From contig NZ_RMBX01000001.1 of NCBI RefSeq assembly GCF_003807585.1, positions 682,001 to 746,000 on the forward strand: 64,000 nt of DNA. Direction: 5' to 3'. Each line of letters starts with the position of its first letter. Within the stretch, counting starts at the first letter, position 1. This document shows, one piece after another, positions 33,801-42,419 of the stretch. A program made the position numbers and the translations under genes. The stretch comes from Chitinophaga barathri. GTDB lineage: Bacteria; Bacteroidota; Bacteroidia; Chitinophagales; Chitinophagaceae. The notes under the pieces were generated by a model. That model searched no databases, was not told the origin of the DNA, and saw nothing but the letters and a program-made list of their open reading frames with translations.

Positions 33801-34067
33801 CCGCTCACCAATACGAACGACAGGTACATGCAGGACCTGGCTTACCTCCGCCTGAAAAACCTCACCATCGGTTATTCCCTGCCTGACCAACTGCTGAAGC
33901 GTATTAAAATAAACCGCCTCCGCGTGTATGTAAGCGGCGACAACCTGGTAACCTGGACCAAGCTGGAATCCAAATACATCGATCCGGAGCAGGCTGCCGC
34001 TGACGCAAACGGCCGCGTTTATCCGTTCGGTAAAACATTCTCAGCCGGCCTGGACCTGTCCTTCTAA
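30801..34067 (+). CDS. SusC/RagA-family TonB-dependent transporter
   Basis: 1088 aa outer-membrane barrel that imports an oligosaccharide or other polymer fragment, energised by TonB. Signal peptide (LLLLLCLFPALANAQ), carboxypeptidase-regulatory-like domain (about 30-105: LSGVITSSKGEQLPGVTIE), TonB box region NELVVVGYGTQKK, plug domain (NVTQALQGAIPGLNI, FNIRGTNPL, AASAIYGARAAFGVI), then the barrel ending YPFGKTFSAGLDLSF. The susD gene follows after 20 nt. The substrate is unknown because no glycosidase or lyase is encoded next to the pair. Confidence 0.97.
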   Translation: MLTTLRSLSGWLLLLLCLFPALANAQQTGATLSGVITSSKGEQLPGVTIEARMTDGQRKGTASLSDGNYTLANLPEGVPLQITFTFLGFESLVIKNKILKNGNNALSVQLLEGDRKLNELVVVGYGTQKKVNLTGAIAQVDSKALENRPVANVTQALQGAIPGLNINFTDGRPGANGRFNIRGTNPLSSGATPLVLIDGVPGSMNNVNPRDIETFTVLKDAAASAIYGARAAFGVILITTRTPKKGKLNVNYGNNFSKSYNTVSTDFITDGYTSAMLNDEAFLVTTGNTYTRYTPADMEELKKRQTDKSLPTVITDVRNGREQYVYYGHTDWWKEFFLPAQDGMEHSLSVSGGTEKVDFLLSGRMYNKKGMMRYDRDEYNSFNLRTKLTVRATKWLTFTNNTQFMIGKYTYPGWDPNTNFVNTTVHALPSYLPKNPDGTATYITALNNYQIGDGLFSDLLYGKNKGIQRWNELMSTWGATIRVNDNINLYANYTFTLNPARDNDNPTISTYRQTSSPYSIYPGVIAKVPRPDFLREENNQDYYHVANAYGEFQKSYGKHNVKFMAGYNQELKQFKRVTSERGDLLSQDLNDVNLGSGYYTLTGDQSEWALLGFFARANYDYKGKYLLELNGRYDGTSRFPKGQRFGFFPSVSAGWRISEESFFEPLKKTINDLKFRASYGQLGNQVTSNYPYIPLLARGTSDWIAGGKKIEFLTAPPAISPNLTWERTASQNFGIDMGLLQNKLSVSLDYYIRDTKDMLTRGATVPVVFGTTEARENAADLRTKGFEISINYNDQFDLAGKPFMWSIGANLSDFSSVITRFSNDNKRLNDYYVGQKYGEMWGYLTDGYFNSDEEAAAWQAKVNQDLVGSNIKSASGQWNKLRAGDLKFKDINNDGTISPGLNTLSDHGDLVYLGNSQIRYPYAFNGSASWNGIDLSFFFQGIGKRDWYPGANADKFWGPYSRPYYSFLPTNFEDLVWTPEKGQDSYFPRLRGYIALNGNNPLTNTNDRYMQDLAYLRLKNLTIGYSLPDQLLKRIKINRLRVYVSGDNLVTWTKLESKYIDPEQAAADANGRVYPFGKTFSAGLDLSF

Positions 34068-34087
34068 CCAATTAAAAGAGCATCGAA

Positions 34088-35848
34088 ATGAAAAAGCAAA
34101 TATCCATACTTGCCATCGCCGCAGCCGGTCTTTTCTCCAGCTGCAGCAAATTCATGGACCGTCAGCCGCTATCCCAGATCGCGCCGGACCAGTATTTTAA
34201 TAACGACAACGAGGCGAAGTTCTACCTGAACTCCCTTTACAGCATCTTCCCCAACGCGGAAGGCGTATATAACGAAGACATCGATAACATCGTAAAACAA
34301 TCCCTCGGCGACAACATCACCGGCCGCCGTACAGTGCCCCTTACCGGAGGCAACTGGACATGGGGAGAACTGCGTAAGATCAATTTCTTCCTGGACAACT
34401 ACAACCGCGTGATGCCTGAAAGCCAGGCCGCGCGGTATGCAGGCGTAGCCAAATTTTTCCGCGCCTACTTCTACTTCGATAAAGTACAGCGTTTCGGCGA
34501 TGTGCCCTGGTATTCCCACGTCGTATTGCAGAATGACAAGGTTATGCTGACCAAAGCAAGAGATCCCCGCAAACTGGTGGTGGATTCCATCATTGCAGAC
34601 CTGGACTATGCTATCGCCAACATCGATGATGCCGCGGCTCCGGCCGGTACCACTCCTACCGAAGTAGTGAACAGGTTCACCGCTATGGCGCTGCTCAGCC
34701 GCGTTTGCCTGTACGAAGGCACCTGGAAAAAGTACCGTGGCGAAACCGGTTGGGAAGCCCTGCTCACCAAAGGAGCTGCCGCAGCCGAACAACTGATGAA
34801 CACCGCGAAATACAAGATCTATAAATCCACTCCCAATAAGGCGTACCTGGAGCTTTTTGCATCCATCAAGCCTATCCAGGAAGAGATCATCTTCGCCAGG
34901 AACTTCAGCAACGAGCTTTCCGTATGGCACAACGTGAACTACTACACGATCACTTCTTCCTACGGCAAACCCGGCCTGGACAAAGAACTCGTGAACAGTT
35001 ACCTGATGGCGGACGGAACCCGTTTTACGGACATCAACCGTTACGACACCATCACTTTTTACGCCGAAACCCAGAACCGCGACCCGCGTCTTTCCCAGAC
35101 CATCCGCACTCCCGGTTACGCGCGCATCGGTACTACCAACCCGCTGGTGCCTGACTTTGGCGCAAGCGTGACCGGTTACCAGCTGATCAAGTTCGTGACC
35201 GACATGTCCTTCGATTCATTCAACCGCTCCATCAACTCCATGCCGATTTTCCGCTACGCTGAAGTACTCCTCAACTACGCTGAGTGCAAAGCGGAACTGG
35301 GCACGCTTACCCAGGCGGACATCGACAAATCCATCAAACTCCTGCGCGACCGCGTGGCAATGCCCAATCTCGATGTGGCAGCCGCTAATGCAAACGTAGA
35401 CCCTTACATGGAAGCACAATACCCTTCGGTTATCGGCGGGAACAAAGGCGTGATCCTCGAGATCCGCCGCGAAAGAAGGATCGAACTGGTAATGGAAACT
35501 TACCGCTGGAACGACCTCATGCGCTGGAAATCAGGCCAGAGCCTGGTACGCCAGTTCAAAGGCATGTACTTCCCCGGTGTTGGCCAGTATGACCTGGACC
35601 GCAACGGCAAAACAGACGTGCATATCTACGAAGGCACCAAACCTCCGGCTGTAGCAGGCGTTCAGTACTTCAAACTGGGCACTGAAATAGACCTGACAAA
35701 CGGCGCCACAGGCGGCAACGTGATCATCAACCGCAGCACCGCCAAGACCTTCCAGGAAAACAGGGATTATCTTCAGCCTATTCCCATCCAGGAAAGACAG
35801 CTGAACTCCAACCTGTCTCAGAATCCTAACTGGGTAGACGGCCTGTAA
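34088..35848 (+). CDS. SusD/RagB-family substrate-binding lipoprotein
   Basis: 586 aa. Lipoprotein signal LFSSCSKFMDRQPL (Cys about 19) anchors it to the outer leaflet, where it forms the lid on the SusC barrel. N-terminal SusD-like segment (LSQIAPDQYFNNDNEAK, FRAYFYFDKVQRFGDVPW) and C-terminal SusD domain (ILEIRRERRIELVMETYRWNDLMRW, PIPIQERQLNSNLSQNPNW). The ligand is unknown. A terminator follows 30 nt after the stop. susC-susD is the whole unit; no anti-sigma/ECF pair is next to it. Confidence 0.97.
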   Translation: MKKQISILAIAAAGLFSSCSKFMDRQPLSQIAPDQYFNNDNEAKFYLNSLYSIFPNAEGVYNEDIDNIVKQSLGDNITGRRTVPLTGGNWTWGELRKINFFLDNYNRVMPESQAARYAGVAKFFRAYFYFDKVQRFGDVPWYSHVVLQNDKVMLTKARDPRKLVVDSIIADLDYAIANIDDAAAPAGTTPTEVVNRFTAMALLSRVCLYEGTWKKYRGETGWEALLTKGAAAAEQLMNTAKYKIYKSTPNKAYLELFASIKPIQEEIIFARNFSNELSVWHNVNYYTITSSYGKPGLDKELVNSYLMADGTRFTDINRYDTITFYAETQNRDPRLSQTIRTPGYARIGTTNPLVPDFGASVTGYQLIKFVTDMSFDSFNRSINSMPIFRYAEVLLNYAECKAELGTLTQADIDKSIKLLRDRVAMPNLDVAAANANVDPYMEAQYPSVIGGNKGVILEIRRERRIELVMETYRWNDLMRWKSGQSLVRQFKGMYFPGVGQYDLDRNGKTDVHIYEGTKPPAVAGVQYFKLGTEIDLTNGATGGNVIINRSTAKTFQENRDYLQPIPIQERQLNSNLSQNPNWVDGL

Positions 35849-35877
35849 TCAGTCCCGATCCATAACAACTATAATAC

Positions 35878-35914
35878 AAAGGGCTGCCCTGTTCGCAGGT
35901 GCAGCCCTTTCTTA
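35878..35914 (+). terminator. Terminator after susD
   Basis: Perfect 10-bp stem aaagggctgc (35878-35887) with gcagcccttt (35901-35910), 13-nt loop, T-rich tail. Confidence 0.8.
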
Positions 35915-35931
35915 CAAGATCCACGTCCAAC

Positions 35932-35965
35932 AAAAAAGCCGCGTCCTCCATGGAGCGGCTTTTTT
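35932..35965 (-). terminator. Terminator of the tricorn-like protease gene (bidirectional)
   Basis: Stem aaaaaagccgc (35932-35942) with gcggctttttt (35955-35965), with A and T runs on both sides, so it can work on both strands. It lies 20 nt after the protease stop at 35985. Confidence 0.85.
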
Positions 35966-35984
35966 GTTATACTGATTGAAAGTA

Positions 35985-38900
35985 TTATTTCACCCTCACC
36001 GGGTCTGCCGGTTTCGGCACCGGTTCGTATGATTTTGTTTTCAGTTCTTCCAGCAATACCTGCACGCCTCTTTCCAGCTGCGGGTCGCGGCCGGCGATCA
36101 CGTCCGCGGGCGTCTGTTCCACATCGATGTCCGCGGGGGTACCGTGGTTCTCGATGATCCAGTTGCCTTTGGTGTCGTAGATGCCGAAGCTGGGCGATGT
36201 AACGCTGCCGCCATCGATCAGGGTGGGATAACCGCTGATGCCTACCAGAATGCCCATCGTACGTTTCCCGATCAGCTTACCAAGCTTTTTCTGGGAGAAC
36301 ATCCAGGGCATCATATCGCCGCCGGAGCCTGCGTATTCGTTGATCAGCATGGCTTTGGGGCCGTAGATGGAATTACCGGGCGTGGTAAAGCTGCGGCCGT
36401 CACGTACACCCCAATAGCTAAGCACCTCGCGGTTCAGCACGTCGATGATATAATCCGCCACGGAACCGCCACCGTTGAAACGTTCGTCCAGCAGCAACGC
36501 TTTTTTGTCCGTCTGTGCAAAGAACATCCTGTTGAAGGAGGTATATCCCTGCTGGCCGGTGTTCAGCATATACACATAAGCGATCTTACCGTTGCTGAGC
36601 TGGTCCACCTTGCGGCGGTTGTCTTCCACCCAGCCGGAATGACGAAGATCCATTTCATTGCTCAGGCTAATGGGCTCCACAGTGATCTCTCGCGCGCCTG
36701 TTTCATTCGGCTGACCGTTTATTTTCAGCTGTACCTGTTTACCTACCTGGCCTTCCAGCAATTGGTCGATGCTCATGTCTTCCGTCAGATCCCTGCCGTT
36801 CACCGCGAGGATGTAATCGCCTTCTTTCACATTCAGGCCGGCCACGCCGAGCGGTGCTTTATTGCCGGGGTACCAGCGTTCGGTGGTGTATATTTTTTTG
36901 ATGCGGTACTTGCCGTTGCTGATCTCATAATCCGCGCCGAGCAGGCCGGTGCTTACATTCGGGCTGGGCGGGATGTCGCCGCCGCTCACGTAGTTGTGGC
37001 CTACCACCATTTCGCTCATCATTTCATTCACCAGGTAGCTGAGGTCCGCGCGGTTGCTCACGTAAGGCAGCAGGGCGGCGTACTTCTTTTTGTTGGCATC
37101 CCAGTCCACGCCATGCATGTTTTTCACATAGAAGAAGTCTTTTTCGATCTTGTATACTTCTTCAAATATCTGTTTCCATTCGGCAACCGGGTCCACATAC
37201 AGGCTGACGCCGGAAAGCTCTACTTTGGCTTCGTTCGGAGCGGGCTTGCGCGTGGCGTCCACGATCTGGTAACCGCCGCCTGCGGCCAGCAGCATCTTTT
37301 TACCGTCAGCACTGATGGCATAACCAAAACCTTTGGTAAATGTTTCCGCCTTGCGTTCTTTCAGGTCGTAATAACGGATTTCATCATCCGCAATAAAGAA
37401 CAGCTTGTCTTTCACCTGCCCGCTCAGTGAGCGGTAGCTGCCTGCCGGCAGCGGCAGGGCGATGATACGGTCCTGTATGCCGTCAAAGTCCACATCCGCA
37501 TCTTTGGGCTTAGCGGTTTTGGTGGTATCTTTTTTCGTGTCTTTTTCTTTTTCCTTATCGGCTTCTTTTACCGCTTCCTCATCACTTTCCGGTGTGAAAA
37601 TGGTGGGCGTGGATTTAGAGAGCAGTACAGCGTAAATGTTGCTCATAACCCTTCTTTCGTAAGTCTGCATATGAAGCCCGCTGATGGCCATGCCACTGTT
37701 TGTGCTGGCGGGGAAAAAGAGGTATTTCCCGTCCGCGCTAAAGGAAGGATTGCCGGCATCGCTCATGCCATCCGTTACTTCCACGGATTTGCCTGTTTCA
37801 AGGTTATAGAGATATATGCCGTCAAAGCCATTGGGCAATGCGTTCGTATAAGCAAGGTATTTGGAATCGGGGCTCCAGCTGGGTCCGAATACGTTTGAGC
37901 TGCCGGAAGGAATGGAACCGTTTGAGTAGGTATCCACTTTTGTTACTTTTTTGGAAGCCACGTCCAGGTAATACAGGTTGAAGTGGGCGTCGCTGAATAC
38001 GATCTTTTTACTGTCAGGGCTCCAGGTAGGGCCGAAATAATATACAGTGCTGCCCAGTGTGATCTCTACCGGCGCTTTCTCGGCTTTCTGATCGCGGAGG
38101 ATCAGCTTGTAATTACCGTCCTTGTCAGACAGGTAAGAGATCCACTTGCCATCCGGTGACCAGGCTGGCTCACGCTCGTGAGAGCCGGGAGAATTGGAGA
38201 TGTTGCGCACATCGCCTTTTTCCTTCGGAACGGAAAATATCTCACCACGGCCCTGTACCAGCAGGCGCTGGCCGGTGGGGGAAATATTGATCCTTTCAAA
38301 GGAGGATATCCTTTCGTAACGCGGGCGTTTGTACGGGATATCCGCGCGGATCAGCACGGGCACGTCCGTAACATCGTTATTGCCCGGGTTCAGCAGGTGA
38401 ATGGTAGCGTCCTGTTCGAAAGCCAGCGTTTTACCATCGGTAGTGAGGGTCTTTACATCCGTGTTGAATTTGGTAACCTGCGTCACTTGTTTGCTGTCCG
38501 TATCATACCTGAAGATGTTCATGGTATGATTGCGGTCGCTGAGGAAGTATACGCTTTTGCCTACCCATACCGGGCGGACGTTATTGGAATTGGCAGCGGG
38601 GATCTCTTCGATCTGCGCAGTAGTGTTGTTGAACACCCAGATCTTCGGCATATAACCGCCGCGGTAACGCTTAAACGGGCGCCAGCTGGTTACGCTGCCT
38701 TCGGTGGGATCGGGATTTTTGATGTAAGCGGTGAATTTACCGTCAGGCGATACCGCGCCCTGTGTGGCTTCCGGTATTCTTGCGTGTACCTGCGGCAGGC
38801 CGCCTTTTACACTCACGGAGAACAGCTGCGTGGTCCTCATCGTGGGCGAAGTGGCGCCGGATGCGAAGAGGATGCGGTCATTCCCGATCCAGCCGCGTAC

Positions 38901-39239
38901 GAGGTCGCGCGCGGGATGGTAAGTTACACGGCGCGGCTCCCCTCCTTCAACGGGGATCACGTACACATCGTAGTTACCGTCGTAGTTACCGGTAAAGGCG
39001 ATCCATTTTCCATCGGGGGAAAAATACGGGTCCTGCTCAAATGCAGGGTTTACGGTGAGACGTACGGGCGATGAGCCGTTGCGGTTGGCAATCCAGATAT
39101 CCCCGGCGTACATAAAGGCGATGTTCTTTTCGCTGACGGCGGGATTTCTCAGGAGTTTGGTTTCTGTCTGTGCCTGTGCGGACAAAGCACCAACGGTAAG
39201 TAGTGCCCAGCCGGATAGCTTTAATAGTTTATGCATCAT
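35985..39239 (-). CDS. Tricorn-like S41 family peptidase
   Basis: 1084 aa from ATG 39239. Signal peptide (WALLTVGALSAQAQ), then two beta-propeller regions of WD40/PD40-like repeats (PYFSPDGKWIAFTGN, PAWSPDGKWISYLSD, PTWSPDSKKIVFSD, PSFSADGKYLFFPAS), a lysine/aspartate-rich linker (DKEKEKDTKKDTTKTAKP), a PDZ domain (VAGLNVKEGDYILAVNGRDL) and a C-terminal S41 protease domain (RFNGGGSVADYI). The catalytic serine is in NEYAGSGGDMMPW, about residue 972. By analogy with Tricorn it degrades peptides, here in the periplasm. The first ATG is at 39239, next to 39236. Confidence 0.93.
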   Translation of the reverse strand: MMHKLLKLSGWALLTVGALSAQAQTETKLLRNPAVSEKNIAFMYAGDIWIANRNGSSPVRLTVNPAFEQDPYFSPDGKWIAFTGNYDGNYDVYVIPVEGGEPRRVTYHPARDLVRGWIGNDRILFASGATSPTMRTTQLFSVSVKGGLPQVHARIPEATQGAVSPDGKFTAYIKNPDPTEGSVTSWRPFKRYRGGYMPKIWVFNNTTAQIEEIPAANSNNVRPVWVGKSVYFLSDRNHTMNIFRYDTDSKQVTQVTKFNTDVKTLTTDGKTLAFEQDATIHLLNPGNNDVTDVPVLIRADIPYKRPRYERISSFERINISPTGQRLLVQGRGEIFSVPKEKGDVRNISNSPGSHEREPAWSPDGKWISYLSDKDGNYKLILRDQKAEKAPVEITLGSTVYYFGPTWSPDSKKIVFSDAHFNLYYLDVASKKVTKVDTYSNGSIPSGSSNVFGPSWSPDSKYLAYTNALPNGFDGIYLYNLETGKSVEVTDGMSDAGNPSFSADGKYLFFPASTNSGMAISGLHMQTYERRVMSNIYAVLLSKSTPTIFTPESDEEAVKEADKEKEKDTKKDTTKTAKPKDADVDFDGIQDRIIALPLPAGSYRSLSGQVKDKLFFIADDEIRYYDLKERKAETFTKGFGYAISADGKKMLLAAGGGYQIVDATRKPAPNEAKVELSGVSLYVDPVAEWKQIFEEVYKIEKDFFYVKNMHGVDWDANKKKYAALLPYVSNRADLSYLVNEMMSEMVVGHNYVSGGDIPPSPNVSTGLLGADYEISNGKYRIKKIYTTERWYPGNKAPLGVAGLNVKEGDYILAVNGRDLTEDMSIDQLLEGQVGKQVQLKINGQPNETGAREITVEPISLSNEMDLRHSGWVEDNRRKVDQLSNGKIAYVYMLNTGQQGYTSFNRMFFAQTDKKALLLDERFNGGGSVADYIIDVLNREVLSYWGVRDGRSFTTPGNSIYGPKAMLINEYAGSGGDMMPWMFSQKKLGKLIGKRTMGILVGISGYPTLIDGGSVTSPSFGIYDTKGNWIIENHGTPADIDVEQTPADVIAGRDPQLERGVQVLLEELKTKSYEPVPKPADPVRVK

Positions 39240-39480
39240 AAGCGTTCTTGGGTGATTTAGATCAAATTGGCAATGGTGCAAAATAATGGAAAAAGCCGTA
39301 TGAAAGGGCAGGCGACCAGCTGTATTTGGGACAAATGGCCGGAAAAGCGGGACGAAGGGCGCCGGGAGGTCAGGATGTCCGGAAGCGGACAGGGAATGGA
39401 AAAACAGGGCGGAAAATGCCTTTTACAAACACGCCCATCCGGAACGGACAGGCGCGCGGTGTATGATGAGTGACCAATTA

Positions 39481-40911
39481 TCAGCCCATGGTAAGCATCA
39501 TATCCCTGATGACGGTGATCAATGCCGAAGGGTAAACGCCCAGCCAAAGCAATAAGATCATCAGCGCGGACAGGGCGAAGATGCCGAAAAAGGGCATCCG
39601 CCTGCGCACAGCCGGCCCGGGCAGCGGCTGGAACATAATAGCCACCAGCCGGATATAATAAAACAAACCTATCACGCTGTTGATCACCAGCAATACCAGC
39701 AGCAGCCACAGCTCCGCGTCCACACCAGCCGCCACCACATAAAATTTTCCTATAAACCCCGCCGTGAGCGGAATACCCGCCAGCGACAAAAGCATCCCCG
39801 TAAAAATGGCCGCCAGCCAGGGCTGCCGCCAGAACAGGCCGCTGAAGTCCTCCAGGTTCTCCGCATCATTTTTTTCGTCGGACATCAGCGCCAGCACCCC
39901 AAATGCGCCGATGCTCGTGATCACATAAGCCACGAGATAAAAGATTACGGCCTCCTGCCCCGCTTCCTGGCCCGCCAGGAATGCGATCAGGATATACCCC
40001 ATGTGCGCGATGGAGGAATATGCCAGCAGCCGCTTCACGTTCTGCTGCAGAAGCGCCAGCCAGTTGCCCGCGAACATACTGGCCATGGCGATGATGGCGA
40101 ACACCCACCAAAGGATCGTGTATTCATAGCCGTTAATATCCCGGTAAAAACGCATGAGCAATACCAGCATACTGCCTTTGGATACCGTTGCGATATAGGC
40201 GGCCACAGGCAGCGGCGCCCCTTCGTAAATATCCGGCGCCCACATATGAAAAGGCACAATGCCCAGCTTAAAGCCCACGCCTATCACCATCAGCCCGAAA
40301 CCAGCCACTACCGCCACCGGGGCGGCATGTAAGGTTTTCAGGTAAATGCCGATGCCGGTAAAGTCCATCCTCCCGGATTCCGCATACACCAGCGCCATAC
40401 CGAACAACAGGAAAGCAGAGGAAAGCGCCGCCAGCAGCAGGTATTTGATCCCCGCCTCGTCCGACCGCTCTCTTGCCCGCAGGTAGGCGATCAGGCCGTA
40501 CAGGCTGATGCTCATCGTTTCCAGCCCCAGGAACAGCGATATAAAGTGCTGGCTGATCACCAGCACCATCCCCCCTACCGTGGCCAGCAGCAGCAGGATG
40601 TAATATTCTTCCTTGCGTTCCTCCCGCTGCTCAAAATAACTATAGGAAAGGAACAATACGCTGAGACCCGCCAGCAGGATAAGACCGGTATTAAAAAGCG
40701 CGAACGCATCCACCACGAACAGCGGGGCTATCACATACGGTACCGCGTACGGCTGGAAATACAATGCCACCAGTGCGCATATAAATGCAAACACTGTAAA
40801 AGCATGCATCACCCGGTGATTGCGCCGGATGGCAACCAGCAATATCGCGATCACCGCGGATCCGCTGATGATCAGCAAAGGGAGTAAACTGAGAAGGTCT
40901 GATGCGGACAT
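39481..40911 (-). CDS. nuoN: NADH:quinone oxidoreductase subunit N
   Basis: 476 aa, last gene of the complex I operon. Antiporter-like proton-pumping membrane subunit, about 14 helices. Family blocks visible: QHFISLFLGLETMSISLYGLIAY, GVGFKLGIVPFHMWAPDIYEGAP (conserved Lys in the channel) and NVKRLLAYSSIAHMGYIL. It lies 10 nt after nuoM, clearly co-transcribed. Confidence 0.95.
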   Translation of the reverse strand: MSASDLLSLLPLLIISGSAVIAILLVAIRRNHRVMHAFTVFAFICALVALYFQPYAVPYVIAPLFVVDAFALFNTGLILLAGLSVLFLSYSYFEQREERKEEYYILLLLATVGGMVLVISQHFISLFLGLETMSISLYGLIAYLRARERSDEAGIKYLLLAALSSAFLLFGMALVYAESGRMDFTGIGIYLKTLHAAPVAVVAGFGLMVIGVGFKLGIVPFHMWAPDIYEGAPLPVAAYIATVSKGSMLVLLMRFYRDINGYEYTILWWVFAIIAMASMFAGNWLALLQQNVKRLLAYSSIAHMGYILIAFLAGQEAGQEAVIFYLVAYVITSIGAFGVLALMSDEKNDAENLEDFSGLFWRQPWLAAIFTGMLLSLAGIPLTAGFIGKFYVVAAGVDAELWLLLVLLVINSVIGLFYYIRLVAIMFQPLPGPAVRRRMPFFGIFALSALMILLLWLGVYPSALITVIRDMMLTMG

Positions 40912-40921
40912 ACCCTTTGGT

Positions 40922-42400
40922 TTATTTAGATGAATGAATCGCTACGGATGGCATTGCCCTGCTGGCTACATTGATCACCGGCTGGGGATATACGCCCAGC
41001 CAGATAATGGCGATGATCAGCGGTACCATCATCAGCATTTCCCGCAGGCTCAGGTCCGGCAGCGTGTATTCGCGCTGTGACGAGCCGAAAAATACTTTCT
41101 GCATAATGCGCAGGCTATAGATGGTAGCTACTACCAACCCGATGGTTGCCGCCACGGTGATCCATGGTGCGGCCTGCCAGCTGCCGGCCAGTATCAGGAA
41201 CTCCGCGATGAAGTTCCCCAGCCCGGGCAGTCCCAGCGATGCCATTACAAATATCATAGTCACCACGCCCATCTTCGGCAAAGCGGGCCAGAGCCCGCCC
41301 ATCCTGTCCAGCTCGCGTGTGTGCAGCCTTTCGTACAAGGAACCGGCGATCATGAACAGCGCGCCGGTACTGATGCCGTGGGTGATCATCTGCATCACCA
41401 CGCCCTGGTAAGCCAGCGCGTTGAACGCAAAGGCCCCAACCAGTACAAAACCCATATGGCTCACGCTGGTGTAGGCCACCAGCCGTTTAAAATCTGTTTG
41501 CGCGTACGCCAGCTTGCCGCCGTACAGTATGCCGATGGCGCCCAGCAGCATGATGGCCGGGGCAAAATAATGCGATGCTTCAGGGAAAAGCGGGATCACA
41601 AAACGCAGGATGCCGTAAGCCCCTGTCTTCAGCAGCAGCCCGGCAAGTATCACAGAACCCGCTGTGGGCGCCTCCGTATGCGCATCGGGCAGCCAGGTAT
41701 GGAATGGGAATGCGGGCAGTTTTACAATAAAAGCTATCAGGAAACCCAGCATCAGCCAGCGGTTGGCCTCCAGCGGCATCTGTGTATGCAGCAGTTCGAA
41801 ATAAGAAAATGTAAACGTGCCGGTGAGGGAGTGATGAATAAAATATAACCCCAGTATGGACAGCAGCATCAACAATCCGCCCGCCTGAGTGAAGAGGAAA
41901 AATTTAAACGCGGCATAGGTCCTGTTCGCATGCCCCCAAATGCCGATCAGGAAATACATCGGGATCAGCATTACTTCCCAGAAAAAATAGAACAGGAAAA
42001 GGTCCATGGTGAGAAATACGCCTACGATACCGCCGAGCACAAAAAGGATATTAAAATGAAAAAATCCCACGCGCTCTTTGATCTCGTTCCACGACACCAT
42101 CACGGACAATGCACCGAGAAAAAAAGTAAGCACCACCATCAGCAGGCTGAGCCCGTCCAGCGCCAGCGAGAAGCTAATGCCAAAACGCGGCATCCATGGC
42201 AGTTCGAAAGTGCGCAACCAGTGATCGCCGACAAAATAAACATCATCCTGCACCTGCCACCAGAGCCCGGCGGAGAGCACCAGCCCGGCCAGCATCACCA
42301 GCAGGGCCACCCATCGCGGCGCCGATCTGTGCACGGCAGAGGAAAGCCAGGCCACAAATGCGCCCAGTATGGGTAAAAGTATGAAGGCGAGAAGGATCAT
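40922..42400 (-). CDS. nuoM: NADH:quinone oxidoreductase subunit M
   Basis: 492 aa antiporter-like proton-pumping subunit. Blocks: YFFWEVMLIPMYFLIGIWG, KLPAFPFHTWLPDAHTEAP with the essential Lys/Glu path, and TDFKRLVAYTSVSHMGFVLVG. Gaps of 19 nt to nuoL and 10 nt to nuoN. Confidence 0.96.
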   Translation of the reverse strand: MILLAFILLPILGAFVAWLSSAVHRSAPRWVALLVMLAGLVLSAGLWWQVQDDVYFVGDHWLRTFELPWMPRFGISFSLALDGLSLLMVVLTFFLGALSVMVSWNEIKERVGFFHFNILFVLGGIVGVFLTMDLFLFYFFWEVMLIPMYFLIGIWGHANRTYAAFKFFLFTQAGGLLMLLSILGLYFIHHSLTGTFTFSYFELLHTQMPLEANRWLMLGFLIAFIVKLPAFPFHTWLPDAHTEAPTAGSVILAGLLLKTGAYGILRFVIPLFPEASHYFAPAIMLLGAIGILYGGKLAYAQTDFKRLVAYTSVSHMGFVLVGAFAFNALAYQGVVMQMITHGISTGALFMIAGSLYERLHTRELDRMGGLWPALPKMGVVTMIFVMASLGLPGLGNFIAEFLILAGSWQAAPWITVAATIGLVVATIYSLRIMQKVFFGSSQREYTLPDLSLREMLMMVPLIIAIIWLGVYPQPVINVASRAMPSVAIHSSK

Positions 42401-42419
42401 GTCTTTTATTGTTTAAAGT

